From positions 57,467-121,466 of the forward strand of contig SVFZ01000002.1 of assembly GCA_015056585.1 (NCBI GenBank): a stretch of DNA of 64,000 nucleotides. The letters are read 5' to 3'. Position 1 is the stretch's first letter; every line of letters begins with the position of its first letter. A program made the position numbers and the translations under genes. Source of the stretch: Butyrivibrio sp. (GTDB taxonomy: Bacteria > Bacillota > Clostridia > Lachnospirales > Lachnospiraceae). A model generated the notes under the pieces. The model did no database searches, had not been told where the DNA came from, and was given only the letters and a program-made list of their open reading frames with translations. Below, in pieces: positions 1 through 9,979 of the stretch.

Positions 1-574
1 CTGTTACACGTTTGGTCTCTGTATCGCCGAAGAGTCTCAGTACTCTGATGGACTCTCTGCTAACTGCATCCATAGAACGAAGAAGCGGAGTCTTTTTATC
101 CAGAGCCTCTCCTGAATATGAAAGGAAAATGGTTGGGATATAAAGTGAATTATCTTTTACAAAGGCAAAAGATGTGGGATCCCACGCTGTATAGCCTCTT
201 GCCTCAAAGGTTGCTCGAAGGCCGCCTGACGGGAATGAGGAAGCATCCGGCTCTCCTCTTACCAGCTCTTTTCCGGAAAAGTCCATCACAATCTTTCCGC
301 CGCCTACAGGATCAATGAAACTGTCGTGCTTTTCGGCTGTAACACCGGTCATTGGCTGGAACCAGTGTGTATAGTGGGTTGCACCCTTTTCAACTGCCCA
401 CTGCTTCATGGCCTCTGCAATCTCATTAGCTGTATCAAGCTCAAGCGGTGATCCGTCTGTTATGCATTTCTTCCATGCCTTGAATGATGCGCTCGAGAGC
501 CTGTCTTTCATAGTCTCCTCGTTAAATACGTTACTTCCAAATAACTCCGGTAAATGTGTTGCTTCGCTTTTCAT
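1..574 (-). CDS. glnN: Glutamine synthetase type III, N-terminal part (runs off the left edge)
   Basis: This gene makes glutamine from glutamate, ammonia and ATP. Reading from the ATG at 574, 191 codons are visible before the window ends. The segment [20 protein letters not shown] (about residues 66-85), followed by a glycine-rich stretch, is typical of the GSIII (GlnN) family of about 700 residues. An AGGAGGAG ribosome site lies 7 bases before the ATG. The gene starts 42 bases after the asnB stop on the same strand, so the glutamine-using asparagine synthetase and the glutamine-making enzyme are probably one transcript. Only the N-terminal quarter can be seen. The family call is secure, but the integrity of the rest is unknown. 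Confidence 0.93.
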   Translation of the reverse strand, partial: MKSEATHLPELFGSNVFNEETMKDRLSSASFKAWKKCITDGSPLELDTANEIAEAMKQWAVEKGATHYTHWFQPMTGVTAEKHDSFIDPVGGGKIVMDFSGKELVRGEPDASSFPSGGLRATFEARGYTAWDPTSFAFVKDNSLYIPTIFLSYSGEALDKKTPLLRSMDAVSRESIRVLRLFGDTETKRVT

Positions 575-616
575 ATTGCACTCCTCCTTAATTTGATTGG
601 TTTCTTATCTGTATAA

Positions 617-2275
617 TCACGAAATTCTTCTGAGATTTTCTTTATTGGTTGTATCATCCAGCGTACTGCCCGATTCTCCGTAGTTGGAAAGGACTCTTGC
701 AGAAGGATCGTTAACATTGCAGCCTTCCCACTCCTTATTTGGCATCCAGAAGTCTTTTATCATCTCGGCCTGCCCCGGGTAGAACTCTTCAAATATTTCC
801 CTGTACATAAGACTTTCCTTGGTAAATGGCCGGCAGTAAGTGTATTTCTTTCTGCGCTCCTCAAACTCTTCATCCGTATATTTCTCCTCTGCGTAAGCTT
901 TTAGGTCATCCACCATGCTGTGTCCCACTGCATCGGAGAAGGCGGCCTTCTGTCTCCAGAGGATGTTTTCCGGAAGAAGTTCATCCTTCTCGAAAGCATG
1001 TCTTAACAGGTATTTTCCCATGTTGTATTTATTTAATTTGATCTCCGGATCGATGCTCATTACATATTTGACAAAAGATACGTCGCCGAAGGGAACTCTC
1101 GCTTCAAGGCTGTTTGCACTTATGCATCTGTCTGCTCTTAATACGTCGTACATATAGAGCTCATCAACTCTCTTTTTTGCCTCTTTCTGGAAAGCCTCAG
1201 CGTCAGGTGCAAAGTCCGTATACTTGTAACCGAAGAGCTCGTCTGATATCTCGCCGGTCATAAGAGCTCTCACATCAGTGTTTTCATGTATCCATTTGCA
1301 GCAAAGGTACATTCCCATGCTGGCTCTTATTGTAGTGATGTCCCAGGTTCCAAGGAGCTTTATGACATTGGGAAGTTCATCAATGACCTGCTCTCTTGTC
1401 ATGTACACCTCTGTGTGCTCTGATCCGATGAAGTCTGCAACTTCCTTGGCAAACTTAAGATCAATGGCATCCTTTTCCATTCCGATGGCGAAGGTCCTTA
1501 TCCGTTTTGCCGGAGCCTTTTCTTTTTTTGCCTTCTCATCCAGAATTCTCTGGCTTATGGCACATACAAGGCTTGAATCAAGGCCTCCTGACAAAAGAAA
1601 TCCCAGCGGTGCGTCAGCATCCAATCGCTCTTCAACCGATTTTACGAATCTGTCGTGGATCTGCCTGCAGGCTGCTTCAACGCTTGAGGTGCTGTATTTC
1701 TCCACATCCGTCAGATTTTCAAACCTTACAAACTCACCGTCCTCGTAGTAGTGTCCCGGAGGGAATGGCTTTATCCTCTTGCACAACCCCTCAAGGTTAC
1801 AGGCTTCCGAGGCAAACATTATTGCTCCGTCCTCTCCATATCCGTAAAAGAGTGGCCTGATTCCCATCGGATCTCTTCCTGCGACAAGTGCATTTTTCTC
1901 ACTGTCGTAAATGATGCAGGCAAATTCACTTCCAAGCATTTTCCACATCTGCCTGCCATATTCTCTGTAAAGCGGGAGAATGACTTCGCAGTCCGAATCG
2001 CTCTTAAAGCTGTATCCTTTTTGCTCAAGGTCTTTCTTGATTTTCCGAAAGCCGTATATCTCTCCGTTGCATACCGCCATGTTTTTGCCCAGCTCAAAGG
2101 GCTGCATGCCTTCGAGGTGAAGTCCCATGATGGCCAGTCTGTGAAACCCAAGATACCCTATCTCTGTTTCCACAAGCTTTGACATGTCAGGACCTCTTTT
2201 TACAGTCCTGTCAAAAAAGGGTTTCAACTCACTTTCTTTTATGGTTTTTGATGTGGTGCCGAGTATTGAACACAT
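617..2275 (-). CDS. asnB: Asparagine synthetase (glutamine-hydrolysing)
   Basis: AsnB converts aspartate, glutamine and ATP to asparagine, glutamate, AMP and pyrophosphate in the cytoplasm. The protein has 552 residues, as usual for the bacterial AsnB class. Cys2 after the start Met is the class II amidotransferase nucleophile (MCSILG). The pyrophosphate loop SGGLDSS is at residues 229-235. An AGGAG site precedes the ATG. The gene sits just upstream of glnN. A promoter-like pair and a strong hairpin with a T tract lie in its own leader (see 2325-2383), so its expression is probably attenuated rather than simply read through from purF. Confidence 0.95.
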   Translation of the reverse strand: MCSILGTTSKTIKESELKPFFDRTVKRGPDMSKLVETEIGYLGFHRLAIMGLHLEGMQPFELGKNMAVCNGEIYGFRKIKKDLEQKGYSFKSDSDCEVILPLYREYGRQMWKMLGSEFACIIYDSEKNALVAGRDPMGIRPLFYGYGEDGAIMFASEACNLEGLCKRIKPFPPGHYYEDGEFVRFENLTDVEKYSTSSVEAACRQIHDRFVKSVEERLDADAPLGFLLSGGLDSSLVCAISQRILDEKAKKEKAPAKRIRTFAIGMEKDAIDLKFAKEVADFIGSEHTEVYMTREQVIDELPNVIKLLGTWDITTIRASMGMYLCCKWIHENTDVRALMTGEISDELFGYKYTDFAPDAEAFQKEAKKRVDELYMYDVLRADRCISANSLEARVPFGDVSFVKYVMSIDPEIKLNKYNMGKYLLRHAFEKDELLPENILWRQKAAFSDAVGHSMVDDLKAYAEEKYTDEEFEERRKKYTYCRPFTKESLMYREIFEEFYPGQAEMIKDFWMPNKEWEGCNVNDPSARVLSNYGESGSTLDDTTNKENLRRIS

Positions 2276-2324
2276 AAGCTTTTCTCCTGCTCTAAATCCA
2301 TGAATGCACGGATCATTTTGAGAT

Positions 2325-2383
2325 ATAAAAAGGGCGTTGACGGAAAGTCATCAGATTAGCTGACTATATCCATCAACGCCCTT
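2325..2383 (-). terminator. Intrinsic terminator hairpin in the asnB leader (possible attenuator)
   Basis: On the minus strand a 14-bp stem (AAGGGCGTTGATGG pairing with CCGTCAACGCCCTT, one G-U) is followed by TTTTTATATC. The 26-base loop can form a small inner AGTCA/TGACT stem. The hairpin lies 93 bases after purF and 50 bases before asnB. A promoter-like pair lies upstream of it, so it sits inside the asnB leader. The 5' arm can instead pair with an upstream TCAAC to give a short competing hairpin, as in an attenuator. It may equally be the plain purF terminator. Confidence 0.75.
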
Positions 2384-2424
2384 GTTGAGTATCATTGAAT
2401 ACCTGTATACAATTTTGCTATTCA

Positions 2425-2454
2425 AATATTATTCCATGCATAAAACTCTTGTCA
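2425..2454 (-). promoter_or_regulatory. Putative sigma-A promoter for asnB-glnN
   Basis: On the minus strand, TTGACA (2454-2449) is followed after 18 bases by TAATAT (2430-2425). A start near 2418 would give a leader of about 140 bases holding the 2325-2383 hairpin. This is a consensus match only. Confidence 0.5.
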
Positions 2455-2475
2455 ACAACTTTTTAAAAATATTTT

Positions 2476-3921
2476 TTATTTATCAAATTCTCCCCTGATA
2501 TCCGTGGTCGGAGGCTCCATAGGATATTTGCCGGTAAAGCATCCTTTGCAGATGCCAAGTTTTCCGCCAACCATTTCCTCGAGTCGCTCTATACCAAGAT
2601 ATGCCAAAGAATCCGCGCCAATGATCTTGCAGATATCCTCAACGTTTCGGTTGTAGGCAATAAGCTGGTCTCTGGCAGGTACATCTGTACCAAAATAGCA
2701 GGGCCACAAAAACGGAGGCGAACTTACCCTCATGTGTACCTCTTTTGCCCCGGCATCCCGAAGCATCCGTACAATCCTGTCAGAAGTGGTTCCGCGCACA
2801 ATGGAGTCATCGATCATGATGATGCGCTTTCCCCGGACTGCGCTCTTTAAGGCATTTAGCTTCACCTGAACACTGGATTCACGGTTCTTTTGCCTGGGCT
2901 TAATAAAAGTCCTGCCAATATACGAATTCTTAACAAATGCCTGACCGTAGGGAATCCCTGATTCCAGCGCATAACCCAGCGCAGCCACATTTCCCGATTC
3001 CGGGACACCCACTACCATATCCGCATCCACAGGTGAATCTTTTGCCAGAAACCTTCCTGCAGCAATTCTTGCATCATAAACACTTACGCCGTCAATATTG
3101 CTGTCGGGTCTTGCAAAATAGATATATTCAAAGATACACCTTGCATGTTTGCTCTCTTCGATGCACAGGCTCTTATCCGAGCGGATTCCGTACTCCGGCG
3201 AAATAGTGACAATTTCTCCGGGCTCCACATCCCTGATAAAGGTTGCACCTATCGTGTCAAGGGCACAGGTCTCTGAGGCAAGGATATAGCAGTTCTCTCT
3301 CCTGCCGATGACAAGTGGTTTAAAGCCGTAGGGATCCCTTGCTCCGATGAGCTTTCTGGGCGATGCGATTACAAGGCTATAGGCTCCTTTGATCTTTTGC
3401 ATAGCCCTTCCGACTGCCTCTTCAACCGACTTGGATTCAAGTCTCTCCCTGGCAATATAATATGCGATAACCTCAGAATCTATCGTAGTCTGGAAAATCG
3501 CACCGGTGTAAGAAAGCTCATGGCGAAGCTCCGGTGCATTTATCAGATTACCGTTATGGGCAAGGGCCAGTGTACCCTTAACATAGTTAAGTACCAGTGG
3601 CTGCGCATTTTCTCTTGTGCTACTGCCGGCTGTGGAATAGCGCACATGCCCCACACCGATATCTCCCTTGAGCTTATCCAGCTCCTCGTGAGTAAAGGCC
3701 TCATTAACCAGTCCCATATCCTTGTAACTAAGAACCTTTCCTTTGGGGCCGTTTGTATCACTTACTGCAATACCGCAGCTCTCCTGGCCCCTGTGCTGCA
3801 AAGAGACCAGTCCGTAATAGATGGAGGTTGCTACATCTCCACCATCAAAATCATACATGCCAAAAACGCCGCACTCTTCGCCAAGGCGTTTGTATGGCGC
3901 AGTTCTGCTCAAATCCTGCAT
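2476..3921 (-). CDS. purF: Amidophosphoribosyltransferase
   Basis: PurF makes phosphoribosylamine from PRPP and glutamine, the first committed step of purine synthesis. The 481-residue protein has a short propeptide before Cys17 (EECGVFG), as in the Bacillus-type enzymes that are processed to expose the N-terminal cysteine. The PRPP-binding motif [14 protein letters not shown] is present, as is a C-terminal CKGC motif consistent with the iron-sulphur cluster of this class. The ATG lies inside the last codons of dapL (13-base overlap) with only a weak AGGAT site, which suggests translational coupling to dapL. Confidence 0.95.
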   Translation of the reverse strand: MQDLSRTAPYKRLGEECGVFGMYDFDGGDVATSIYYGLVSLQHRGQESCGIAVSDTNGPKGKVLSYKDMGLVNEAFTHEELDKLKGDIGVGHVRYSTAGSSTRENAQPLVLNYVKGTLALAHNGNLINAPELRHELSYTGAIFQTTIDSEVIAYYIARERLESKSVEEAVGRAMQKIKGAYSLVIASPRKLIGARDPYGFKPLVIGRRENCYILASETCALDTIGATFIRDVEPGEIVTISPEYGIRSDKSLCIEESKHARCIFEYIYFARPDSNIDGVSVYDARIAAGRFLAKDSPVDADMVVGVPESGNVAALGYALESGIPYGQAFVKNSYIGRTFIKPRQKNRESSVQVKLNALKSAVRGKRIIMIDDSIVRGTTSDRIVRMLRDAGAKEVHMRVSSPPFLWPCYFGTDVPARDQLIAYNRNVEDICKIIGADSLAYLGIERLEEMVGGKLGICKGCFTGKYPMEPPTTDIRGEFDK

Positions 3922-5129
3922 TGTTTAATCCTATCCACAGCTTTAATTGTATTTTCCTTTGAGCCAAAGCCTGTAAGTCTGAAATAGTGCTCGCCACCGG
4001 GGCCAAAACCTGATCCCGGGGTGCCAACAACATTTGCCTTATCAAGGAGCGTGTCAAAGAACTCCCAGCTGGTCATGTTATTTGGAGTCTTAAGCCAGAT
4101 GTAAGGCGCATTTACGCCGCCGGATACCTGATAGCCCGCTTCTTTAAGGCCATCATGAATATACTTGGCATTCCACATGTAATAGCCAATCTGCTCTTTC
4201 ACCTGGGCTCTGCCTTCCTCAGTATAGATGGCTTCTCCTGCTCTCTGGATAATGTATGGCGCACCGTTGTACTTGGTTCCATGTCTTCTTGCCCACAGTG
4301 GCCAGAGCTTAACACCTTCCGCCTCAAGCTCTTTTGGCACAACAGTAAAGCCAAGCCTTAGCCCTGTAAATCCTGCTGTTTTGGAAAAAGACCTGAATTC
4401 GATCGCGCACTTTTTTGCCCCGTCACATTCATAGATACTGTGAGGAATACCGGGCTCTGAAATATATGCTTCGTATGCTGCGTCAAAAAGGATTATGCTG
4501 CCATGCTCGTTGGCATAATCAACAAATTCCTGGAGCTTTTCCTTAGTGGCAACAGCTCCTGTAGGGTTATTGGGAAAACAAAGATATATAAGGTCTGGGA
4601 CTTCCTCGGGAAGTTCAGGCGCAAAGCCGTTCTCCTCCTTGCAAGGCATATAAATAACTCCCTTGTATCTGTCGGCTGCAGGGTCAAATTCTCCGGTCCT
4701 TCCTGCCATAACATTGGAATCCACATAGACAGGGTAAACAGGGTCGCAGACAGCTATTGTATTATCAAGCCCGAAGATTTCCTGGATATTTCCACAGTCG
4801 CACTTTGCTCCGTCAGAAACAAAGATTTCGTCAGGTGAAATATCGCAGCCTCTTGAGGCAAAGTCATTTTCTGCAATTGCTTTTCTCAAGAACTCATAGC
4901 CAAGGTCAGGGGCATAGCCCTTGAATGTGGCTTCGTTTCCCATCTCCTCAACCGCCTTGTTAAGCGCATTTATAACTGCAGGTGCTATAGGCCTTGTTAC
5001 ATCACCTATTCCAAGTCTGATTATTTCTGCTTCCGGATGCTCCTCCTGATATTTTGCAACCTTCTGTGCAATTCTCGAAAACAGATAGCTCCCCGGGAGC
5101 TTTAAAAAGTTCTTGTTTACCTTAGCCAT
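3909..5129 (-). CDS. dapL: LL-diaminopimelate aminotransferase
   Basis: DapL transfers an amino group from glutamate to tetrahydrodipicolinate, giving LL-diaminopimelate for lysine and peptidoglycan. The protein has 406 residues from the chosen start and is a PLP class I/II aminotransferase. [17 protein letters not shown] holds the PLP lysine, and CFPNNPTGA is the conserved substrate loop. The start at 5129 (MAKVNKNF) is chosen because GGAGG lies 5 bases upstream. Longer in-frame starts lack a site. It overlaps purF by 13 bases, so the two form one transcription unit. A promoter-like pair and a terminator-like hairpin lie between bioY and this gene. Confidence 0.95.
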   Translation of the reverse strand: MAKVNKNFLKLPGSYLFSRIAQKVAKYQEEHPEAEIIRLGIGDVTRPIAPAVINALNKAVEEMGNEATFKGYAPDLGYEFLRKAIAENDFASRGCDISPDEIFVSDGAKCDCGNIQEIFGLDNTIAVCDPVYPVYVDSNVMAGRTGEFDPAADRYKGVIYMPCKEENGFAPELPEEVPDLIYLCFPNNPTGAVATKEKLQEFVDYANEHGSIILFDAAYEAYISEPGIPHSIYECDGAKKCAIEFRSFSKTAGFTGLRLGFTVVPKELEAEGVKLWPLWARRHGTKYNGAPYIIQRAGEAIYTEEGRAQVKEQIGYYMWNAKYIHDGLKEAGYQVSGGVNAPYIWLKTPNNMTSWEFFDTLLDKANVVGTPGSGFGPGGEHYFRLTGFGSKENTIKAVDRIKQCRI

Positions 5130-5184
5130 TTTTACCTCCGGATTTTCTTTATTTACACACATATTCTGCGTTCGGACATACAAA

Positions 5185-5220
5185 AAAGGCGACTTAGAGC
5201 CCAAACTCTAAGACGCCTTT
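5185..5220 (-). terminator. Intrinsic terminator after bioY / in the dapL leader
   Basis: A 15-bp stem (AAAGGCGTCTTAGAG and CTCTAAGTCGCCTTT, one T-T mismatch) with a 6-base loop is followed on the minus strand by TTTTTTG. It is 52 bases after the bioY stop and 55 bases before dapL. The opposite strand also ends in a short T run, so it could act both ways. Confidence 0.75.
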
Positions 5221-5236
5221 GTCTTTTCTGAAAGTG

Positions 5237-5265
5237 ATGTTACTCCTTGAAAAGAGCTATGTCAA
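5237..5265 (-). promoter_or_regulatory. Putative promoter for dapL-purF
   Basis: On the minus strand, TTGACA (5265-5260) is followed after 17 bases by TAACAT (5242-5237). It lies just after bioY and upstream of the 5185-5220 hairpin. If used, the hairpin would be at the very start of the dapL transcript. The -35 is perfect but the -10 is weak. Confidence 0.4.
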
Positions 5266-5272
5266 TCACTTT

Positions 5273-5836
5273 TTATTTGATAACAGGTTCAATTCTCTTT
5301 GCAACTACAACAGCCAGTGCCAGTTTAATAAGATCCGGAATAATGAATGGGAATACGCACCATCCAAGTACTGTCAAAAGACCTACCTCTCCGTTGTTCT
5401 GCATATAAACATGCATGAACCATGCGGTTCCGAATGCGTAACAAACTGCCAGGCCAAGAACAAGCGCCACTACCTTCATAACGATGTTCTTCTTAAAGAA
5501 TTTGGCAAAGAGCATGTAAATAAGGCCTGTGAACAAAAATCCGATGATATAACCTCCTGTGCTGCCGAAAAGAATTCCGATGCCACCGGAAAATCCTGCA
5601 AAAACAGGCACTCCAATTGCTCCAAGAAGAATATAAACCAGTGTAGCGATAGTTCCTCTCTCGCCACCAAGTAACAATAGTACAAAAAATACAGCAAAAG
5701 TCTGAAGTGTAAAAGGAACTGCTGTCGGTATGCTGATCCAGGAACAAATAGCTATAAGAGCTGCTCCTATTGAAATATATACAAGATCCAATACATTAAT
5801 AATCTCTTTTGTTTTAACACTGCTTGTATTACTCAT
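5273..5836 (-). CDS. bioY: Biotin transporter substrate-binding subunit BioY
   Basis: BioY is the membrane S-component for biotin uptake, working alone or with an ECF energising module. The protein has about 187 residues and roughly six hydrophobic segments. GGERGTIATLVYILLGAIGVPVF (about residues 57-79) and the following GFSGGIGILFGSTGGYIIGFL are characteristic of the family. The start at 5836 (MSNTSS) is preferred over an ATG 9 bases upstream because GGGAG sits 9 bases before it, whereas it abuts the upstream ATG. No ECF ATPase genes are nearby. An operator-like repeat resembling the BirA box lies upstream (5886-5927), which fits biotin-responsive control. Confidence 0.92.
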   Translation of the reverse strand: MSNTSSVKTKEIINVLDLVYISIGAALIAICSWISIPTAVPFTLQTFAVFFVLLLLGGERGTIATLVYILLGAIGVPVFAGFSGGIGILFGSTGGYIIGFLFTGLIYMLFAKFFKKNIVMKVVALVLGLAVCYAFGTAWFMHVYMQNNGEVGLLTVLGWCVFPFIIPDLIKLALAVVVAKRIEPVIK

Positions 5837-5867
5837 TATGACCATCTCCCTTATGTTTATTAGCTCT

Positions 5868-5897
5868 AGAGTACATCACATAAAGAAAGATTGTCAA
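5868..5897 (-). promoter_or_regulatory. Putative bioY promoter overlapping the operator
   Basis: On the minus strand, TTGACA (5897-5892) lies within the right arm of the inverted repeat, with TACTCT (5873-5868) 18 bases downstream. A repressor on the repeat would cover the -35 element. Confidence 0.5.
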
Positions 5898-5927
5898 CCC
5901 GCATACAGGCAGGGCTGACAATCTTTT
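5886..5927. promoter_or_regulatory. Inverted repeat: probable BirA (biotin repressor) operator and hairpin
   Basis: Half sites ATTGTCAGCC and GGTTGACAAT (minus strand) are separated by 13 bases. This closely resembles the ATTGTTAACC / GGTTAACAAT arrangement of biotin operators in Firmicutes. The repeat extends to a 15-bp stem with AAAGA/TCTTT flanks, so in RNA it can also act as a hairpin terminator for the chemoreceptor gene ending at 5952. It lies 50 bases before bioY. Operator identity is inferred from similarity and from the downstream gene. Confidence 0.65.
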
Positions 5928-5951
5928 TTAAATCTTGATGAAATAATCGCT

Positions 5952-8015
5952 TTATTTCAGCTTGAACTTACCGACCACGTCGGATAAGCTCTTTGAAATA
6001 TCCTGCTGACGCAGCGACATATCCGAAACACTGTCTACTACACCGGCTACAGTATTAACCGTATCTGTGATCTCAGAACTTCTTGAGGCTGTATCCTGAG
6101 TAGATTCGGTGATATTCTGGATTGCAGAGCTTACTTCTGTCATTGCACCACGGATTGTATCAACCATTTCAGCAATGGAATTAGACTGCTGTCCAAAGGA
6201 TACTGCATCATTTCCGTATTCCTTTGCAATATTAACAAAGTTGTCATAGTCAGCTTTAACAGTCACGTTAAGGAATTCCAAAAGCTGATTTGTTGCACCT
6301 AAAAGATTTGCAAAAGCAGCCTGAACATTGTCGACTGTTCCCTGAATCTGGCCGACCGCCTCTGCTGTCTCTCCTGCAAGCTTATTGATCTCAGAAGCCA
6401 CAACAGCAAAGCCTTTGCCGTGTTCTCCTGCTCTTGCTGCTTCAATTGATGCGTTGAGTGACAATAGATTGATCTGATCGGCAATTTCAGCAATGGAACC
6501 TGCCAGTGAACCGATTTCACTGACGATCTCAGCCTGCGCATTAGCCTGCTGAACTTCCTTTTCTCTTTCAGAAGCAATCAAAGCAGCATTTTCGCTGGCT
6601 TTTCTGGCATTATTCTCAATATCCGAAGCCTTGCGCTGAATATCCTCAGCCTGGATTCTGGTTTCATCAGCCTGCCCGGATAACATCTGCACTGATGCGT
6701 TTACCTCTTCTATAGAAGCATTTACCTGCTCAGTCGCAGCAGATGCGCTCATCATCGCATCATTTACGCCGGTCATATTATTCCTTATGGCCTGGAAATC
6801 ATTGGTCAGCTGATCTGCCATATTACCAAGAGTAGACGAGGCTTCTCCGATTCTACCGGATTCCTCGGATACCTGCGTGATAACACTCTTGTTGCTCTCA
6901 TACATGTTGTTGAGAGATTCAGACATCTGTCCAAGCTCGTCTGATGTTCTTGTCTTAATATTCTTAACAGTAAAATCACCTTTTGCGAGTTCTCCGGCAA
7001 AGGCCTTAACACTATTGACATTCTTCACTATCGACAGGGCAATGAAAATAATTACAGCCATGCAAATAATCAGAGCTACAAAACCTAACAGAATAAGAAA
7101 TGACCTTATTGAATCTACAGTGGCATTCATTTCTTTTTCCTGAAGAGTAACAGCCAATTTCCAATTTACATCTGGTACTGTTCCGTAAAACAGAAGATAT
7201 TTTTCTCCGTTCTGCGTGAATGAAGTCATACCGGTATCATTTGCCATCACCTGAGAGCTCGCAGCTGCCAAAGTTGTATTGGTATCATTGGCAATATTTA
7301 GTCCTTTGGCAATCTTTTCTGAATCCACGTCATAGAGATATACTCCCTCGGAATCCAGAAGAATAGGATTAGAATTCTGGCCTAGTGATATCCCCGCTAC
7401 CATTCTCTGAATAGAATCCAGATATGTATCAACTGTAACACAGCCTGAATAGTAACCTGCAACATCGTATATAGGAGCTGAGCAGGTAGCCATAACCTTT
7501 CCACTTGATTCATCATAATATGGGTTTGTAATATTTGACTCACCCTCCGGAAGAGATGCTGCAACCAAATAGTATTCCTGGTTAAAATAGTCATACTCAG
7601 CATTTGAGTATTCATCAGTATATGTTACAGTACTACCATCTCTGTACCAATATGGCCCCGCATAGGTCTTGTGTTCATATACCCCCTGCTTGAACCAGAT
7701 CCCGGCCCCGGATATAACATCATCAGACATGATCGCCTTTTTAAAAATAGACTGATATATGTCTAGGTCGGTTGAACTGTAGGTTCCGCCGATCGTATTG
7801 GCCAATGTGGTTGCAGTGGACCTTAAGGTCTGCAGAGTTCCATTAATATCACTTACATTGGCGGTGATGGACTCCTCAGCTTTCTGAGCGGTCAGCAATT
7901 GAATAGCCTCAGAGGATTTTGTTACACTTATTACTGTCAGAAGAATAAGTGCCAATGCAACTGCCGGAATAATTCCAAGGAGCATCTTGGCCAGCAAACT
8001 TGTTTTTCTAAACAT
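5952..8015 (-). CDS. Methyl-accepting chemotaxis protein with an extracellular Cache-type sensor
   Basis: A transmembrane chemoreceptor of 687 residues that would signal to CheA/CheW. It has an N-terminal membrane helix (about 12-32) and an extracellular region of about 260 residues. The run [20 protein letters not shown] and the motif [12 protein letters not shown] in it suit a double Cache domain. A second helix (about 300-325), a HAMP segment and a long cytoplasmic signalling domain follow. The hairpin tip reads [21 protein letters not shown], the universal MCP signature. The gene starts 13 bases after the stop of a peptide-binding lipoprotein gene, with GGAGGG before its ATG, so the two are certainly co-transcribed. 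No permease or other chemotaxis genes are in the window. Confidence 0.93.
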   Translation of the reverse strand: MFRKTSLLAKMLLGIIPAVALALILLTVISVTKSSEAIQLLTAQKAEESITANVSDINGTLQTLRSTATTLANTIGGTYSSTDLDIYQSIFKKAIMSDDVISGAGIWFKQGVYEHKTYAGPYWYRDGSTVTYTDEYSNAEYDYFNQEYYLVAASLPEGESNITNPYYDESSGKVMATCSAPIYDVAGYYSGCVTVDTYLDSIQRMVAGISLGQNSNPILLDSEGVYLYDVDSEKIAKGLNIANDTNTTLAAASSQVMANDTGMTSFTQNGEKYLLFYGTVPDVNWKLAVTLQEKEMNATVDSIRSFLILLGFVALIICMAVIIFIALSIVKNVNSVKAFAGELAKGDFTVKNIKTRTSDELGQMSESLNNMYESNKSVITQVSEESGRIGEASSTLGNMADQLTNDFQAIRNNMTGVNDAMMSASAATEQVNASIEEVNASVQMLSGQADETRIQAEDIQRKASDIENNARKASENAALIASEREKEVQQANAQAEIVSEIGSLAGSIAEIADQINLLSLNASIEAARAGEHGKGFAVVASEINKLAGETAEAVGQIQGTVDNVQAAFANLLGATNQLLEFLNVTVKADYDNFVNIAKEYGNDAVSFGQQSNSIAEMVDTIRGAMTEVSSAIQNITESTQDTASRSSEITDTVNTVAGVVDSVSDMSLRQQDISKSLSDVVGKFKLK

Positions 8016-8028
8016 AACGTTTCCCTCC

Positions 8029-9858
8029 TTATTCTTCTACAAACGGCTCTCTGCCGAACTGAGGGTCATTGTTTCCTGATTCTGTGATAAACATTTCAAG
8101 CATATTTATGGGATCGTTAAAATCTGCAAGCCAGCCTTCACGAGCCACGTCATAATTTCCGTCCTTACGATCCTGAAGGAAGGTTGTCCACTCCTCTTTT
8201 ACTATAGTCATCTCTATTCCCACCTCAGCCAGATCCTTTGCTATCGCTTCCGCGACAAGAACGTGGGACGCACTGTCATTTGTCAAAAATTCGAAAGCTA
8301 TAGGTGTATCCGCAGAAAGCTTTCCATCGGTGCCAAAGGTATATCCGGCTTCTTCCAGAAGAGTTTTTGCCTCTGCTACAGATGCATCTGTCTTCTCTGC
8401 AGGATAATAACCTGTTGATGAAGAATCAGGGAAGGAATACTGATCGTCATCTGCCTTAAATACCCCGCCGTTTCCGTCCAACATTCCTTCGGGAATAAAG
8501 GATGTTGCCACAACCTGTCCTGTCTGCCCTATGTTTTCAGCAATGTATCTTCTGTCTACCAGAAGCCCGATTGCCCGTCTCATAGCAGCTGCCTGCATAG
8601 ATGTTTTGCCGTCAAACATGTGGCTGTTTACATTAAATGCAAAATAATAGGTTCCAAGGCTTGGAGCTATAACAAATTCAGGATTTCCTGAGGACAAAAA
8701 GCCTGCTATCTCTTCTGTAGGAACTGAATCCGCAAAGTCCAACTCATCATTTTTATATGCGTTATAAATGGCTTCCTCATCGGATTCCAGGCTGTAAATC
8801 AATTGATCAATCTCCACATTTGCTGCATCATAATAATTAGGATTTTTTACGTAAATCATCTTGTCGCCGGGTTCCCAGCTCTGAAGCATGAAAGGTCCGC
8901 TTACAACAAATCCTGGCTGCTCTGCCCAGGCACCGGGATTAATCCCATCAGGATCCGCTGCTTCAACACTTGACTGCGGAACGGGGAAAAATATAGGAAA
9001 TGCCATAAGATCTAGGATGTATGCGCATGGTGATGTAAGGCTAAAAGAAAGAGTTGAATCATCCACCGCTTTTGCCTTTATCTTGCCGTCATCGTATCCG
9101 GCAAAATTACTGAACATATATGCATAGTCAGCATTTAACTCTGAGCTGACTGCTCTGTTCCAGGAATATACAAAATCTGCTGCAGTCAGAGGTGTCCCAT
9201 CGGACCACTTCAGATCTTTTTTCAAATGGAAGGTATAAGAAAGCCCGTCTGCCGACACTTCATAAGGATTAGCTTCGTCTGCCAGAGCCGGAATGCACTC
9301 GCCTCCTGCGTTATATGTATAGAGGCCTGCAAAGGTATTAGCCACAAGGCAGGCTCCATCAACGGAAGAATTAAGTGCAGGATCAAGATATGTGGGATCC
9401 GAGGAAAGACTTACCCTTAATGTACTGTCTTTACATCCCCTTGCGTACATGAAGTACTTGGTCCCAAAAAGGGATGAAAAAACTCCGGTAATGGAAGTTT
9501 TCTGAAGATAAGGATCATTATAATAATAGAGCGGAACAACTGCACCGGTAGACATGAGGATATCCTCTGCACGGTGCATCATCTTCTCACGCTCATTATA
9601 GTCAGTAGTATTTTTGATATTGAAAATGATCTGATTGTACTCCGTCCAGTCAGGAGCTGCACTGTTACGGACAGAATTGGTCAATGTGTTTGGCCATGAT
9701 TCATCAGCTGCAGCGCTTGAGCTTTCGGTAGTTTCGCCGGACGAAGTCTCTGTGGCAGCAGAATCATTGCCTGTAGTAGCAGATTCTTTGCCACAGCCGG
9801 CAAGAAGACAGATAGTTGCAGCCGTGGCCACAACTACGGACAGAATTTTTTTGCGCAT
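8029..9858 (-). CDS. Oligopeptide-binding lipoprotein (SBP family 5), circularly permuted
   Basis: A secreted lipoprotein of 609 residues, with a signal peptide and lipobox LLAGC (Cys22) followed by a Ser/Thr/Glu-rich linker. From about residue 144 it follows OppA-type peptide-binding proteins ([51 protein letters not shown]) but stops at residue 609, just where the family's last 80-90 residues should begin. That missing C-terminal piece is instead at residues 54-140 ([38 protein letters not shown]), directly after the linker. The arrangement is a circular permutation. No ABC permease or ATPase genes lie nearby. The next gene, 13 bases on, is a chemoreceptor, so a role in peptide sensing is plausible. 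The family call is firm; the sensing role is inference. Confidence 0.9.
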   Translation of the reverse strand: MRKKILSVVVATAATICLLAGCGKESATTGNDSAATETSSGETTESSSAAADESWPNTLTNSVRNSAAPDWTEYNQIIFNIKNTTDYNEREKMMHRAEDILMSTGAVVPLYYYNDPYLQKTSITGVFSSLFGTKYFMYARGCKDSTLRVSLSSDPTYLDPALNSSVDGACLVANTFAGLYTYNAGGECIPALADEANPYEVSADGLSYTFHLKKDLKWSDGTPLTAADFVYSWNRAVSSELNADYAYMFSNFAGYDDGKIKAKAVDDSTLSFSLTSPCAYILDLMAFPIFFPVPQSSVEAADPDGINPGAWAEQPGFVVSGPFMLQSWEPGDKMIYVKNPNYYDAANVEIDQLIYSLESDEEAIYNAYKNDELDFADSVPTEEIAGFLSSGNPEFVIAPSLGTYYFAFNVNSHMFDGKTSMQAAAMRRAIGLLVDRRYIAENIGQTGQVVATSFIPEGMLDGNGGVFKADDDQYSFPDSSSTGYYPAEKTDASVAEAKTLLEEAGYTFGTDGKLSADTPIAFEFLTNDSASHVLVAEAIAKDLAEVGIEMTIVKEEWTTFLQDRKDGNYDVAREGWLADFNDPINMLEMFITESGNNDPQFGREPFVEE

Positions 9859-9914
9859 TTTTATACCTCCTGTTACGAAATATCACTTAGCATAAAGCAT
9901 ATAATAATAGTACT

Positions 9915-9935
9915 ATTCGTAACGGAATTACGTAT
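9915..9935. promoter_or_regulatory. Palindrome upstream of the binding-protein/chemoreceptor operon
   Basis: CGTAA-CGGAA-TTACG with matching AT flanks forms a 21-bp dyad. A further TTACGAAAT copy lies at 9873-9881. It sits 57 bases before the binding-protein start and 45 bases after the LysR gene. This is a candidate operator, possibly for the neighbouring LysR protein, whose family binds short dyads. Confidence 0.4.
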
Positions 9936-9979
9936 AAAAATAGCCTTAAATTTTTCTAAATAAGACGAAAAAATTAATT

